Notes: generated from the letters alone by a model not told the origin. A stretch of DNA of 64,000 nucleotides from Helicobacter pametensis ATCC 51478 (GCF_000518225.1 NZ_JADE01000006.1:124001-188000); one strand, 5' to 3'. Numbered from the stretch's first letter, positions 42,784-51,887 are shown. Numbers and translations: made by a program.

Positions 42784-43389
42784 ATGAAAAATTCGATTTG
42801 CAGATTGATTATGGGATTGTCAATCATGCTTGGTCTAGGTGCCTGCTCTTCAACTCAAACCCAGCAAGGGTGGGAGAATTTTCTATCATTTTTTGGAAGC
42901 CAGCCAGAGATAGATCCCAATTCACTTGAATTATTAGAACATATCTCAGGGACAAAGTTAGTTTTACTCAATACGCCAATGATCAAATTTTATGATTTGG
43001 CTGTAGTGCGTATCAGTTACTATGCAATTCATGTAGATCTATTCCAGACAGGAGTGCCTATTGGAACCCTTGAAATTACAAAGAGTGATGTTTGTTTTCA
43101 AGGGGAATGCGCTCCAAAGTCTCTTGCAGCACGGAAAATTTTTGGTGTTGTGAGCTATGGGGATTTGTTTGATGATATCTTTTTGGGAAATGATATTTTT
43201 CAAGGTCGAGGAATGCGCATCAGTAAGCAAGGAGTTTTGACTCAGCGTTTTGTGATGAATAACCAAGAGATACTTTATGAGAGAACAGCGGATTACACAG
43301 TTTTTAAGAATCTTAGTAATGGTGTTGTGATTTCTATTCAACCCTATGTCTTACCCAATAATAATCCTCCAAATCCCAGAAGCAGATAA
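42784..43389 (+). CDS. Lipoprotein co-transcribed with flgP, function unknown
   Basis: A 201-residue lipoprotein with lipobox LGLGAC (Cys21). The mature part has a compact beta-rich pattern (MIKFYDLAVVRISYYAIHVD, GTLEITKSDVCFQG) with two cysteines (CFQGEC) likely to be oxidised in the periplasm. I do not recognise the family with certainty; the fold pattern is compatible with LolB/LptE-like lipoproteins. It follows flgP in the same orientation behind one sigma-54 promoter, the place where Campylobacter has flgQ, so a role in the basal disk is a reasonable inference. AAAGGG lies before the ATG. Confidence 0.75.
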   Translation: MKNSICRLIMGLSIMLGLGACSSTQTQQGWENFLSFFGSQPEIDPNSLELLEHISGTKLVLLNTPMIKFYDLAVVRISYYAIHVDLFQTGVPIGTLEITKSDVCFQGECAPKSLAARKIFGVVSYGDLFDDIFLGNDIFQGRGMRISKQGVLTQRFVMNNQEILYERTADYTVFKNLSNGVVISIQPYVLPNNNPPNPRSR

Positions 43390-43410
43390 ACTCATTTATT
43401 AGGAGAATCC

Positions 43411-44355
43411 ATGAAAGATTTTTTGAGTCTCAAAGACTACAGTAAGGAAGAAATCCTCCAAATCATCGCCATAGCTCAAAACATCAAACAGCAACATAAG
43501 TCCTCTATTCCTACTCCTTTAATGAAAGATTGCACTTTGGCAATGATTTTTGAAAAAAATTCGACTCGGACACGAGTGAGTTTTGAGACAGGGATTTATC
43601 AACTTGGGGGTATTGGGTTGTTTCTCTCAGCCAATGAGATTCAGCTTAGTCGAGGAGAACCTATTAAAGATACGGCAAGAGTGATTGGGTCAATGGTGGA
43701 TATGGTAATGATTCGCACATTTGAACATAGTCGCCTTGAAGAATTTGCTGCCTATTGCCCTGTGCCAGTTATCAATGGCTTGAGTGATAGTTTTCATCCT
43801 GTGCAACTCTTAGCAGATTATCTGACGATGATAGAGTGCGGAATCTCTCTTGATGATCAAAAACCCATTGTGGCCTATGTGGGAGATGGCAATAATATGG
43901 CGCACTCTTGGCTTATGCTTGCAAGCAAGCTTGGATTTGAACTCAGAATCGCTTCTCCTAAAGGCTATGGTGTGGATTTGGCGATTATGAGTCTTGCCCA
44001 AGGTTTTGCTCAAGATAGTGGAGCTAAAATCACACTCTTAGAAGATCCCAAAGAGGCCGTTAGTGGAGCCAATGTTGTCACTACAGATACTTGGGCTTCA
44101 ATGGGGCAAGAAGATGAGAAGGAAGCTAGAGTAAAGGCATTTGATGGATATCAAGTTGATTGCAAGATGATGAGTTTGGCTCAAAAAGATGCAATCTTTT
44201 TGCACTGTTTGCCCGCATATCGTGGATATGAAGTGAGCGAAGAAGTGCTGGAGGGCGGGCAGAGTAGAGTGTTTTTGGAGGCAGAGAATCGTTTGCATGC
44301 CCAAAAAGGAATAATGGTATATTTGCACCAAAACTATAAAGGGAATGGATGCTAG
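43411..44355 (+). CDS. argF: Ornithine carbamoyltransferase ArgF
   Basis: Condenses ornithine with carbamoyl phosphate to citrulline in arginine synthesis. The 314 residues carry the carbamoyl phosphate loop STRTRVSFE (51-59), the HPVQ-type motif [13 protein letters not shown] (about 130-142), the ornithine loop region [10 protein letters not shown] and the HCLPAYRG motif (about 269-276). H. pylori lacks an arginine pathway, so this indicates broader biosynthetic capacity in this species. AGGAG precedes the ATG. It overlaps the next gene by 7 bp. Confidence 0.95.
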   Translation: MKDFLSLKDYSKEEILQIIAIAQNIKQQHKSSIPTPLMKDCTLAMIFEKNSTRTRVSFETGIYQLGGIGLFLSANEIQLSRGEPIKDTARVIGSMVDMVMIRTFEHSRLEEFAAYCPVPVINGLSDSFHPVQLLADYLTMIECGISLDDQKPIVAYVGDGNNMAHSWLMLASKLGFELRIASPKGYGVDLAIMSLAQGFAQDSGAKITLLEDPKEAVSGANVVTTDTWASMGQEDEKEARVKAFDGYQVDCKMMSLAQKDAIFLHCLPAYRGYEVSEEVLEGGQSRVFLEAENRLHAQKGIMVYLHQNYKGNGC

Positions 44356-44747
44356 AGCTCAATAAAAACATAACAAGCGGGAATCTCAAACGACTAGAAG
44401 GGGGGTGTATCAGTATTAAACTTGAGGATGGGGATCTTAGTCTGGGAAAGCCTTGCTTTGTCAGTGATGAAAATGGAGAAGAGTATGTGTTGATTTCCAC
44501 AAGCATCCTTCAAAAACTCCTTGATGGGATGAAAAAGGCACAAGAGGAGAGGTTTGCTATTTCTCTTGAGCGCGATATTGCCAATCAAATGCCTTTAGAT
44601 TTTGAGGATGTGTTGAGTGTTGCTAAAGCAAAGCTTAAAGAGCGCAATCTTGAGCTTGGAGAGGTTGATTCTGCTGAGCTGATTGAGGAGATTAAGCGTG
44701 AGCACTCTAATTTGTTTTTTAATATCGATGAATATCTAAGGAAATAA
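44349..44747 (+). CDS. DUF2603-like conserved epsilonproteobacterial protein
   Basis: A 132-residue cytoplasmic protein, mostly charged and helical, without known catalytic motifs. The opening [20 protein letters not shown] and the region [20 protein letters not shown] resemble the DUF2603 family of Helicobacter and Campylobacter, which sits before hemN in H. pylori (HP0664/HP0665, from memory). Here too hemN starts 4 bp after its stop. No function is known. It overlaps argF at its start, so argF, this gene, hemN and the Fe-S fragment are translationally linked. Confidence 0.8.
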   Translation: MLELNKNITSGNLKRLEGGCISIKLEDGDLSLGKPCFVSDENGEEYVLISTSILQKLLDGMKKAQEERFAISLERDIANQMPLDFEDVLSVAKAKLKERNLELGEVDSAELIEEIKREHSNLFFNIDEYLRK

Positions 44748-44750
44748 AAA

Positions 44751-46118
44751 ATGATAGATTTTGACAAAATAGCCAAGTATTCTAAGTCTGGTCCTCGTTA
44801 TACAAGTTACCCGACTGCCGTTGAGTTTCATGAGGGATTCCAAGAGACAGACTATATTCGTGCCTTGCAAGCATCCAATCAGACAGATATTCCACTCTCT
44901 CTTTATGTCCATCTTCCATTTTGTAAGAGTGCTTGTTATTTCTGTGGTTGTAATGTGATTTATACAAGCAGTGAAGAGAAGAAGCAGGGCTATCTCCCCT
45001 ATATCAAAAAAGAGCTTGAGTTGCTTGCTAGGTATCTAGATACCAAGCGAGAAGTGATTCAGCTTCACTTTGGTGGAGGGACGCCCACATTTTTTCAGGC
45101 CAAGCATTTGGAATATGTGATTTCACTTTTGCATCAGGCTTTCCCTAATTTTGCTCCCAATATTGAGGCAAGTTGCGAAATTGATCCTAGATTTTTCAAT
45201 GCAGAGCAGATGAAGGTGCTCAAAGAGGGTGGATTTAACCGTGTAAGCTTTGGTGTGCAAGATTTCAATCCAATCGTGCAAAAAGCAATCAATCGATTCC
45301 AAAGTGTTGAGCTTGTTTCAAATGCTGTGAAGATTGCTAGAGATGCAGGGATTAAGTCAATCAATTTTGATTTAATCTCTGGACTTCCCTATCAGAATCA
45401 AAAGAGCTTTTTGGAAACTTTGGATACAGTGATTTCTCTTGATCCAGATCGTTTGGCAATTTTTAATTATGCACATATGCCTTGGATCAAAAAAACCATG
45501 CAAATGATTCCCCAAGAAGCCCTACCAACCCCTCAGGAAAAAATTAAGATCTTAAAATCAAGCATTGAATTTCTGAAAGAAAATGGTTATGAACTCATAG
45601 GTATGGATCATTTTGCTAAGCGTGATGATGAGCTCTTTTTGGCGATGCAAAATGGAGAATTGAGACGCAACTTTCAAGGATATACAACGCGTGGATTCTC
45701 GCAAACTATTGGGATTGGTGTGACAAGTATTGGTGAGGGAAGGGATTATTATGTCCAAAACCAAAAAGATCTTAAAGATTATATGGCTAGTCTTGATTTG
45801 GAGAAACTTCCTGTGCATAAGGGGATCTGGCTCTCCAGTGAAGATCGCCTCAGAAAAGAGGTGATTATGGAGATAATGAATAATATGCGTCTTGAATATG
45901 CCAAGTTTGATGAGCGTTTTGGGATTGATTGCAAGAGCCATTTTGCTCAAGCTTTGGAGGCATTGAAGGAGTATCAAGAGATTGGTCTTTTGGAGATGAA
46001 TGAAGATGGGTTTTGGGCTACTCCTACAGGAGGGATGCTTATACGCAATATTGCAATGGAATTTGATGCTTATCTTCCAAAGATCACTGATCAGAATCGA
46101 TTTAGTAAAACACTTTGA
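44751..46118 (+). CDS. hemN: Oxygen-independent coproporphyrinogen III dehydrogenase HemN
   Basis: Radical SAM enzyme that decarboxylates two propionates of coproporphyrinogen III in haem synthesis without oxygen. The 455 residues match HemN proper (E. coli 457) rather than shorter HemW relatives. The cluster motif is CKSACYFCGC with cysteines at 58, 62, 65 and 67, the last being the HemN-specific extra Cys. LHFGGGTPTFF (about 105) and FGVQDFN (about 172) are further SAM-site motifs. The N-terminal KYSKSGPRYTSYPTAVEF is the HemN trip-wire region. AAGGAAAT precedes the ATG. Confidence 0.95.
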   Translation: MIDFDKIAKYSKSGPRYTSYPTAVEFHEGFQETDYIRALQASNQTDIPLSLYVHLPFCKSACYFCGCNVIYTSSEEKKQGYLPYIKKELELLARYLDTKREVIQLHFGGGTPTFFQAKHLEYVISLLHQAFPNFAPNIEASCEIDPRFFNAEQMKVLKEGGFNRVSFGVQDFNPIVQKAINRFQSVELVSNAVKIARDAGIKSINFDLISGLPYQNQKSFLETLDTVISLDPDRLAIFNYAHMPWIKKTMQMIPQEALPTPQEKIKILKSSIEFLKENGYELIGMDHFAKRDDELFLAMQNGELRRNFQGYTTRGFSQTIGIGVTSIGEGRDYYVQNQKDLKDYMASLDLEKLPVHKGIWLSSEDRLRKEVIMEIMNNMRLEYAKFDERFGIDCKSHFAQALEALKEYQEIGLLEMNEDGFWATPTGGMLIRNIAMEFDAYLPKITDQNRFSKTL

Positions 46119-46363
46119 TGAATGCAGTTTGCGTAAAATGTGCACGATGCAATCCAAGCTGTCCGACTTTTATGGAGAGTTTGGATGAGGTTTATTCTCC
46201 AAGGGGATATCTTCATCTATGCACTCTTTTAGAATCTCAAAAAATACAGCTAAGGGATGAGGTGGTCCAAATCCTTTCTTCTTGCACGCAGTGTGGAGAT
46301 TGTGAGCCTTTGTGTCCTATTGATTTGCCTATTGTGCAAATGATTGCTAGTGCTTTAAAATAA
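46118..46363 (+). CDS. Short two-cluster ferredoxin-like protein, truncated GlpC
   Basis: An 81-residue protein with two cysteine clusters, CVKCARCNPSC (Cys5, 8, 11, 15) and CTQCGDCEPLC (about 57-67), both followed by Pro, typical of [4Fe-4S] binding. This is the N-terminal electron-transfer part of GlpC/LutA-type Fe-S subunits. The C-terminal CCG-repeat domains are absent: the chain stops after IVQMIASALK. In H. pylori hemN is followed by a GlpC of usual length, as I recall, so this looks like a truncated remnant or a reduced gene. The ATG overlaps the hemN stop, and its TAA overlaps the autotransporter ATG. Confidence 0.75.
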   Translation: MNAVCVKCARCNPSCPTFMESLDEVYSPRGYLHLCTLLESQKIQLRDEVVQILSSCTQCGDCEPLCPIDLPIVQMIASALK

Positions 46364-49300
46364 TGAAAAAAATCATCTTAATTCCTTGTTGTGCATTGAT
46401 GATGTATGGAGCATCAAGCTGGCTGGAATTGGATAAAACTGGACAAGGATCATTGGACTTGATCAATGTCAGTGCCAAAGATACGGTCTTGCGTGTTAAT
46501 TTAAATAGTGCTACAGATTTAGGTACTTCTCGTTATGGGGGGAGCTTGGTTTTAGAAAGTGGATTGTGGGTGGATATCCTATCTATTACTGGAGTTATCA
46601 ACGAAAGTGCAACTTCTCTATATATTTTAGAGGGATCAAAAAATAGAAGTATTGAGGGTAATGGCACATTTTCTGTCAATATTCGAAATATATCTACAGA
46701 ATACATCAAGAGTCTTTTTGATATACGAGGGAGAGGGCAGTTAAGCATTGATACAAAAATGGCAGTCATGATTCCAGTTGGTGCCTCATTATTTTCTATT
46801 TTTAGAATTGCTGGTGGGGGGAGGCTAGTGTTTAATAATGATTTGAACATCGATGTTTCACATGCAAAAGGGAGCTTGGGTGGGAAATATAGAAGCATTT
46901 TTGATCTCAATGCTGGAGGAAATGTCCAAATCAATCCTGACCAAACCTCTAATGCAATTTATTTGAAAGGTGATATTTTTTCTCAAGGAACTCTCGAGGG
47001 AAATTTCAAAAGTACAGCTTCGCTCTTTGAGGGGAAAATGCGCTTAGAGAATGATTCCATTACAACTTTGCAGTTTTTTTCTTCAAAAATGTCTTCAGAA
47101 ATTGAGGCAAGCGGACAATCAAGTATCGATCTATCTTTGGATTCTAGCACCCTTCAAGGATCTCTTCAATCAAGAGATAATGCGATTTTGGATCTAAAAT
47201 TGGCTAATCACTCTAGTGGAGAATTTAATATTATGAGTGAGCAAAATGCCAATTTCATCACACTGTCTACCCAAAGTCAGCTCAAAAGCACAATTCAAAC
47301 AAGTGGAAATACGATCATCAATGTTTCTGGTGGATCAAGTTATGAGGCAGAAATCACTCTGCAGAATAAGGGAAGTGTGCAGGCAAGTATCATAGATGAG
47401 AATTCATTATTGAAAGGATGGCTTAAGGCAAATTTAAACACTGAATCTAAACTTACTTTCACTCAAAGAGCCAAGGGAGAGTTTGATACATCTTTGAGTG
47501 ATGAAGCAAGGGTGGAATTTAAGATCACAAGTGGGGCAATCTTGCATGGAAATTTGGAGGGTAAAAATTTTGCAAAAGGTGTTTATGACTTGCTTGAAGG
47601 AAGCCTGAAGGGAGAGATCAAGCTTGTTAATAATGCTCAAACCACTATGTCTTTGAAACACAATTCATTGTTTCAGGGAAAAATTGATGTTGAAGATTCT
47701 GCAAAAGTAAAAATCACACAAGAGTATTCCACGATTAAGGCTGATTTGATTATGAGGGATAGTGGAGAAAAGCTTGAATATTATGGAAAACAAGGCCTAT
47801 TTGAGGGAAAAATCAATTTAATGAGAGGGGGATCTGAAAATAAAATTGAATGGAGTGGAATGAAGGCAAATTTTGAAATGTTTGTCAGTGATTTTCCCAA
47901 AATGTCTTTGAGTGCTACTCAAGATTCGACCCTTAAGGCAAAGGTGCATTTCTCAAAAACTCAAGAGCAAAAGATCCATTTCTCGCTTGAAAATTCTAAA
48001 ATTTATGGAACTTTTATACAAGAAAATCCCATAGGCGGAACACTTTCTTTGAACAATCAATCTCAGTGGTTGATAGGAGAAAATTCAACACTTAAAACTT
48101 TAGAAATTGCCAATCAAAATATCGTAGATTTTCAGTTTGAGCCTTTTTCTGAGACCAAAAGAGCACTCGATCAGATCAATCTAAACAATCGCATTTTGTT
48201 GAAAGTAGATTCTATCAAGGGAGATGGAGGGATATTCAAGCTTCATGGCGTTTTAAATCGCGCATCATGGGGGAAAGATGAAAGAGGCAAAACACTTGCA
48301 ACAGATCAAATCCAAACTAGAAGTTTGGAGGGAAGGCATCATATTCAAATTTTTTGGAATCCCAACAATTTGGATCAAACCCTGCTTCAAGCCAATCTTT
48401 ATGATGACTATATCGTCGTGGCATCTCAATCAAGCACAGCTGGGGGAGGAGAATTTGTCGGAGCTAAGAGTTCTCTTGGAGTTTTTGAATATGATACCAA
48501 GCTGACTAAGATTGAGCTCAAAAATGAAGCGGGAGAAGTGGTGGGGTATGATTGGATTTTGGGTGTAAAAAAAGAGGATCCACTCCCACCAGATCCCCCT
48601 ATCCCACCAGACCCTCCACCTCCAGATCCACCACCCCCAGATCCTATTCCGCCAGATCCTGTGCCACCAGATCCACCTATCCAACCAGTCAAGCCAAATT
48701 TGTCGACATCTGCTAGAGTGATCAATTCTCTTTTGTCTTCACAATTTAAGCTATTTTTGGCACAAGAGGAGAATTTGCATACAAGATTGGGAGATCTGAG
48801 GAGTTTCAACGCCCTAAGCGGCGCATGGCTAAAGTATCGCTATGGTTTGATGTTGTCTTTAGAAACCTTGCACTCTACGGATTCTCTTGAGATGTATTCA
48901 AGTATCGCCTTGGGGTCTGACTATAATTTTTTTACTCCATCTGGAAGAAACTTTTTGGGTTTATCTTTTGAAGTGATGAATTTTTGGGATTTTGGAGGGG
49001 GAATCCAAGTGCCATATTTCAAAGGAGATTCTGTCCTGTATGGATTGAGTGTTTATGATAGCTTTTTGTTTGATCATGGGTTATATATCGATGCATATTT
49101 GAAATATTATTTCTCTCAAAATGCATTTGATTTGTTTTATATGGAGCTTGAGGGAAACAAAAAAAGCTTCAATACCCATGGATTGATTATGTCTATTGAG
49201 GCTGGGAAAAAATTTCGCTTGCCTATTATGACACCTGATTTTCAAAGAAGCTTTTATTATCTCAAGCCTGAGGGAAAAATCACGCTTGGATATTTGCCAT

Positions 49301-49719
49301 CTTTTAAAATGGAATTTGCCTCTATTGCAAATTATAATTTTTGGGGATTTGTTGATGATTCTCTCCCTTTATATACTTCATTGAGTGTGGATTTTGGACG
49401 GAGATTTGATGGTGATCAAATCAAGGGTGATGTATTTGTGGGAGCTGGGATTGAATATACTTTTCATGCTGGTGGAGGCAAGATGATTTCCACATCATTC
49501 AATCAAGTTCATATTGATAATGATGATAATTTTAATTTGAAAATTAGAGCTGGGGGGAATCTCTTGATCAATGATGTGATGAGGATGTATTTTGGGATGG
49601 ATACGCGATTTGGAGGAAAGATTCAGCCACTTTTGAATCTAAGTGTGGGTATGAGGTTTTTGTTTGGAAAAATTACATCCAAAGTGCCACAAAGTTTTCC
49701 AATGATCTATGCTCCCTAA
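46363..49719 (+). CDS. Autotransporter adhesin, second Hsr-like protein
   Basis: Type V secreted protein of 1118 residues. It has a signal peptide (MKKIILIPCCALMMYGASSW) and a beta-helix passenger to about residue 735 with irregular repeats of S-x-L-x-G-x-I/L. A proline-aspartate linker (about 740-776) follows, then a conserved pre-barrel stretch (TRLGDLRSFNALSGAWLKYR) and a beta-barrel from about 830 to 1102. The barrel is followed by about 15 extra residues (ITSKVPQSFPMIYAP), so it does not end in a terminal aromatic. The pre-barrel motif matches the autotransporter at the window start, so both belong to one family. The start (TAATG) overlaps the GlpC fragment, which is unusual for a surface protein gene. 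Confidence 0.9.
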   Translation: MKKIILIPCCALMMYGASSWLELDKTGQGSLDLINVSAKDTVLRVNLNSATDLGTSRYGGSLVLESGLWVDILSITGVINESATSLYILEGSKNRSIEGNGTFSVNIRNISTEYIKSLFDIRGRGQLSIDTKMAVMIPVGASLFSIFRIAGGGRLVFNNDLNIDVSHAKGSLGGKYRSIFDLNAGGNVQINPDQTSNAIYLKGDIFSQGTLEGNFKSTASLFEGKMRLENDSITTLQFFSSKMSSEIEASGQSSIDLSLDSSTLQGSLQSRDNAILDLKLANHSSGEFNIMSEQNANFITLSTQSQLKSTIQTSGNTIINVSGGSSYEAEITLQNKGSVQASIIDENSLLKGWLKANLNTESKLTFTQRAKGEFDTSLSDEARVEFKITSGAILHGNLEGKNFAKGVYDLLEGSLKGEIKLVNNAQTTMSLKHNSLFQGKIDVEDSAKVKITQEYSTIKADLIMRDSGEKLEYYGKQGLFEGKINLMRGGSENKIEWSGMKANFEMFVSDFPKMSLSATQDSTLKAKVHFSKTQEQKIHFSLENSKIYGTFIQENPIGGTLSLNNQSQWLIGENSTLKTLEIANQNIVDFQFEPFSETKRALDQINLNNRILLKVDSIKGDGGIFKLHGVLNRASWGKDERGKTLATDQIQTRSLEGRHHIQIFWNPNNLDQTLLQANLYDDYIVVASQSSTAGGGEFVGAKSSLGVFEYDTKLTKIELKNEAGEVVGYDWILGVKKEDPLPPDPPIPPDPPPPDPPPPDPIPPDPVPPDPPIQPVKPNLSTSARVINSLLSSQFKLFLAQEENLHTRLGDLRSFNALSGAWLKYRYGLMLSLETLHSTDSLEMYSSIALGSDYNFFTPSGRNFLGLSFEVMNFWDFGGGIQVPYFKGDSVLYGLSVYDSFLFDHGLYIDAYLKYYFSQNAFDLFYMELEGNKKSFNTHGLIMSIEAGKKFRLPIMTPDFQRSFYYLKPEGKITLGYLPSFKMEFASIANYNFWGFVDDSLPLYTSLSVDFGRRFDGDQIKGDVFVGAGIEYTFHAGGGKMISTSFNQVHIDNDDNFNLKIRAGGNLLINDVMRMYFGMDTRFGGKIQPLLNLSVGMRFLFGKITSKVPQSFPMIYAP
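48580..48690 (+). repeat. Pro-Asp repeat linker coding region
   Basis: About eight imperfect copies of a 12-base unit like CCA CCA GAT CCT, encoding PPDP-type repeats between passenger and barrel of the autotransporter. Copy number could vary by slippage in frame. Confidence 0.8.
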
Positions 49720-50528
49720 CGACGAATCAAATAATAATTGATATAAAAGCGAATCAGTGTTTTGCTTTTGGGGTGAGGATAGTCTTTGTAGGCAATCTCA
49801 ATGGTTTTAATGCTATTGCGATCTAGGAGAATGAAACCACTAGGTTTGATAATCTTAAGATCGCTGATGTCTCCATTGGGATGTAGATAAAACTCTACAA
49901 CATTGCCCCCACTTTGAGCCAGCATCCCAGCATTTGGGGGATAGCGTAAATAGCTTTGTGTGATTCTTCCGATATAGGCAAGATTGTTGAGAATATATTC
50001 TTGCTCCTCTCGTCCAAGCTGACCAAATTCTGCTCCATAAAATTCGCTAATGATTTTTTTGGTTTGTGTGTCTGCTAGTTGGTAGCTAAAAGTTTGCTCA
50101 ATAGGAATTTGTGGGGTGGTCTGTGTCATCAAATCTTGTGTTTGATTGGGAATATCTTGTGGAGAAGATTCTTGCAGGCTTTCTTGCTGATTCTCTTTGA
50201 GTTCTGAATCTTTGGCATCTTGTTTGGGTGCTTGAGTGGTTTTGGATGGGGTTTCTTTGGGTGGTTTTGGTTTTTTATCTTCTTTGTTTTTGGGTTTGTT
50301 TTTTGTCTGTTTGGATGAGGATTTTTGTTGTTGCTGAGGAAGTGGATTGGATGGAAGTTGTGCTTTGGAATCAAATTGAGCAAACTCAAATGAGGAAATT
50401 TTGATTTTGGGATTATCGCCTGTTCCTTTTTTGAATCCTTTTGTATTGGAGTGGATCAAAAAAGCAAGGAGGAGGGCATGGAGGAGAAGTGAGACAACAA
50501 AAGTAAGAGCAAGTCGATATCTCTTCAC
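49716..50528 (-). CDS. tonB: TonB-family energy transducer
   Basis: Links inner-membrane proton motive force (through ExbB/ExbD) to TonB-dependent outer membrane receptors. The 270 residues have an N-terminal membrane anchor (about 8-27), a long Lys/Pro/Gln-rich periplasmic spacer (about 60-130; KPKNKEDKKPKPPKETPSK) and a TonB C-terminal domain (about 185-270) with NVVEFYLHPNGDISDLKIIK and IEIAYKDYPHP. The start is GTG at 50526-50528, immediately after the fliO stop. It is the last gene of the operon. Its position after fliO-fliN matches HP0582 in H. pylori as I remember it. ExbB/ExbD are not in this window. Confidence 0.85.
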   Translation of the reverse strand: MKRYRLALTFVVSLLLHALLLAFLIHSNTKGFKKGTGDNPKIKISSFEFAQFDSKAQLPSNPLPQQQQKSSSKQTKNKPKNKEDKKPKPPKETPSKTTQAPKQDAKDSELKENQQESLQESSPQDIPNQTQDLMTQTTPQIPIEQTFSYQLADTQTKKIISEFYGAEFGQLGREEQEYILNNLAYIGRITQSYLRYPPNAGMLAQSGGNVVEFYLHPNGDISDLKIIKPSGFILLDRNSIKTIEIAYKDYPHPKSKTLIRFYINYYLIRR

Positions 50529-51134
50529 CTAATCCTCTTTAAGTGTAAATTCCTTGCCAAGATCTTTGCTTTCAAGGAGGACACAGCCTTGCTCATTGGA
50601 AAAAATAGTAAAGACTTTATTTTGATTTTGGAGTGTAATGATTTTTGAAGATTTATTGAGATAAAACTCATGAAATTGAAATGTTTGAGGTAGATTTTTG
50701 ATCCTTTGTCGCTTTTTGAGAAAGAGTAAAAAACCAATCAATACAATGAGGAGTGCAAGGACGGCAAAGTATCGCCACCATGAAATTGAAGGGATTGCCC
50801 AAACAGAAAAATGAATTGCATCTGAATCTTTGGAGTAAGAATAGGAGAGGGTTTGATTTTGTGCTTGGATAAGAAGAAGTGTTTGATTGGGATGAATGGA
50901 GCGAAGCTGCAAAAGAGAAAAAGGAGGCATCAGAGCCTTGCTCCATTCTTTTTCCTTAAAATCATCTTGGATTAAAATTTCTAATCCTTGAGCAGTGGTT
51001 TGAATAGTAAATTTAGCTTGAGTGGGAAGTGAAAATCGAAGATGATCTTTGGTCAAAGAGAGGGTGATATCACTGGAAGCAAAAGCTGCCCACACTTGAG
51101 CGATGAAGCAAGTGAGGATAAGCAAGAATCTCAA
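50529..51134 (-). CDS. fliO: Flagellar export apparatus protein FliO
   Basis: Assembly factor for the FliP pore of the flagellar type III exporter. The 201-residue protein has a signal-like N-terminus (MRFLLILTCFIAQVWAAF), a periplasmic domain to about 110, one membrane segment (about 116-136, YFAVLALLIVLIGFLLFLKK) and a cytoplasmic domain. This two-helix layout fits the larger Helicobacter FliO (HP0583), and the location next to fliN supports it. Sequence conservation of FliO is low, so synteny carries much of the weight. It overlaps fliN by 4 bp. Confidence 0.78.
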   Translation of the reverse strand: MRFLLILTCFIAQVWAAFASSDITLSLTKDHLRFSLPTQAKFTIQTTAQGLEILIQDDFKEKEWSKALMPPFSLLQLRSIHPNQTLLLIQAQNQTLSYSYSKDSDAIHFSVWAIPSISWWRYFAVLALLIVLIGFLLFLKKRQRIKNLPQTFQFHEFYLNKSSKIITLQNQNKVFTIFSNEQGCVLLESKDLGKEFTLKED

Positions 51135-51487
51135 GAGAATTGCTCGCGTGTGATGTAATACATGATTGCATCAGAATCAAGGATCTCGTTGATGCGGATT
51201 GCAAGATTCTTTTCATAAACCATAACCTCACCCTTGCCGATAACACGACCATTGACAAATGCTTCGATCCCTTCTCCTGCTGGCTTTTGCAAGTCAATCA
51301 CCGATCCTTTTTCTAATCGTAAAATGTCTCTTAGGGTAAGTTTGATTGAGGCAAGCTGTGCATCAAAAATCACATCCATATCTAGCAAACCTGTGTAATC
51401 TTGCATCATTTTTTCAAAGCTTTGGGCAAGTTGAAGTTCTCTTTCGCTGTGTTCTTGGCTTTGATCAAGGATGGGGGTTGTCTGCAT
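51131..51487 (-). CDS. fliN: Flagellar motor switch protein FliN
   Basis: C-ring component that with FliM and FliY sets rotation direction and helps deliver export substrates. The 118 residues are a single SpoA domain with a short N-terminal extension: YTGLLDMDVIFDAQLASIKL, LRDILRLEKGSVIDLQKPAG and the conserved FVNGRVIGKGEVMVYEKNLA region, followed by the RINEIL motif. It lies between the CheX-like gene (2-bp gap) and fliO (4-bp overlap). Confidence 0.93.
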   Translation of the reverse strand: MQTTPILDQSQEHSERELQLAQSFEKMMQDYTGLLDMDVIFDAQLASIKLTLRDILRLEKGSVIDLQKPAGEGIEAFVNGRVIGKGEVMVYEKNLAIRINEILDSDAIMYYITREQFS

Positions 51488-51489
51488 TT

Positions 51490-51876
51490 TTACTCCTTAT
51501 AGATGCTGCATGTTCCTTTTTGGATTTGAAAATGTGCGCTTTGTGTGAGATTTGTCGGAATCTCTTGAGGCAACACAAAGATAGGAAGACTGACTTTGAT
51601 TTTTGGATCAGTATGCATCATTTTGGCTTGACCGATGACAAGATTGGCAAGCTCTTGAGAGAGATCTTGGATCTCTTCTTGACTTGGATTGCTTTCAGTC
51701 AAAAGAGTCTGAGCCAAAAGTAGCATAAAATCCTTGTCACATGCAAAATAATATGTTTCATCTTGGATTGAAATCTTTGAGCAGTATTCTTGATGAGCGT
51801 GGGTTTCAGTGGATGTGGGAGTGAGATTTGCAATCGTTTGAATAGTATTGATAAAACTTTGAATAATCAGTTTCAT
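51490..51876 (-). CDS. CheX/CheC-like domain protein in the fliN operon
   Basis: A 128-residue protein with the layout of CheC/CheX/FliY phosphatase domains. The stretch SQELANLVIGQAK (about 75-87) holds the E-x-x-N motif that these proteins use to dephosphorylate CheY-P, and KIKVSLPIFV resembles the following strand. Only one such motif is clear, as in CheX. The ATG at 51874-51876 is chosen because GAGGAAAG lies just before it; an upstream TTG would add 15 residues. It lies between nth and fliN, so a role at the motor switch is likely, but the assignment rests on a short motif. Confidence 0.72.
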   Translation of the reverse strand: MKLIIQSFINTIQTIANLTPTSTETHAHQEYCSKISIQDETYYFACDKDFMLLLAQTLLTESNPSQEEIQDLSQELANLVIGQAKMMHTDPKIKVSLPIFVLPQEIPTNLTQSAHFQIQKGTCSIYKE

Positions 51877-51887
51877 TCTTTCCTCGA

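Noticed and set aside
44098-44506. Reverse-strand ORFs opposite argF and the DUF2603-like gene
   Set aside because: The plus-strand genes have clear motifs, overlaps and binding sites; the reverse frames have none.
48426-48809. Long reverse-strand ORF rich in Gly-Ser repeats
   Set aside because: It is the antisense reading of the Pro-Asp linker of the autotransporter; its repeats are explained by the plus-strand codons.
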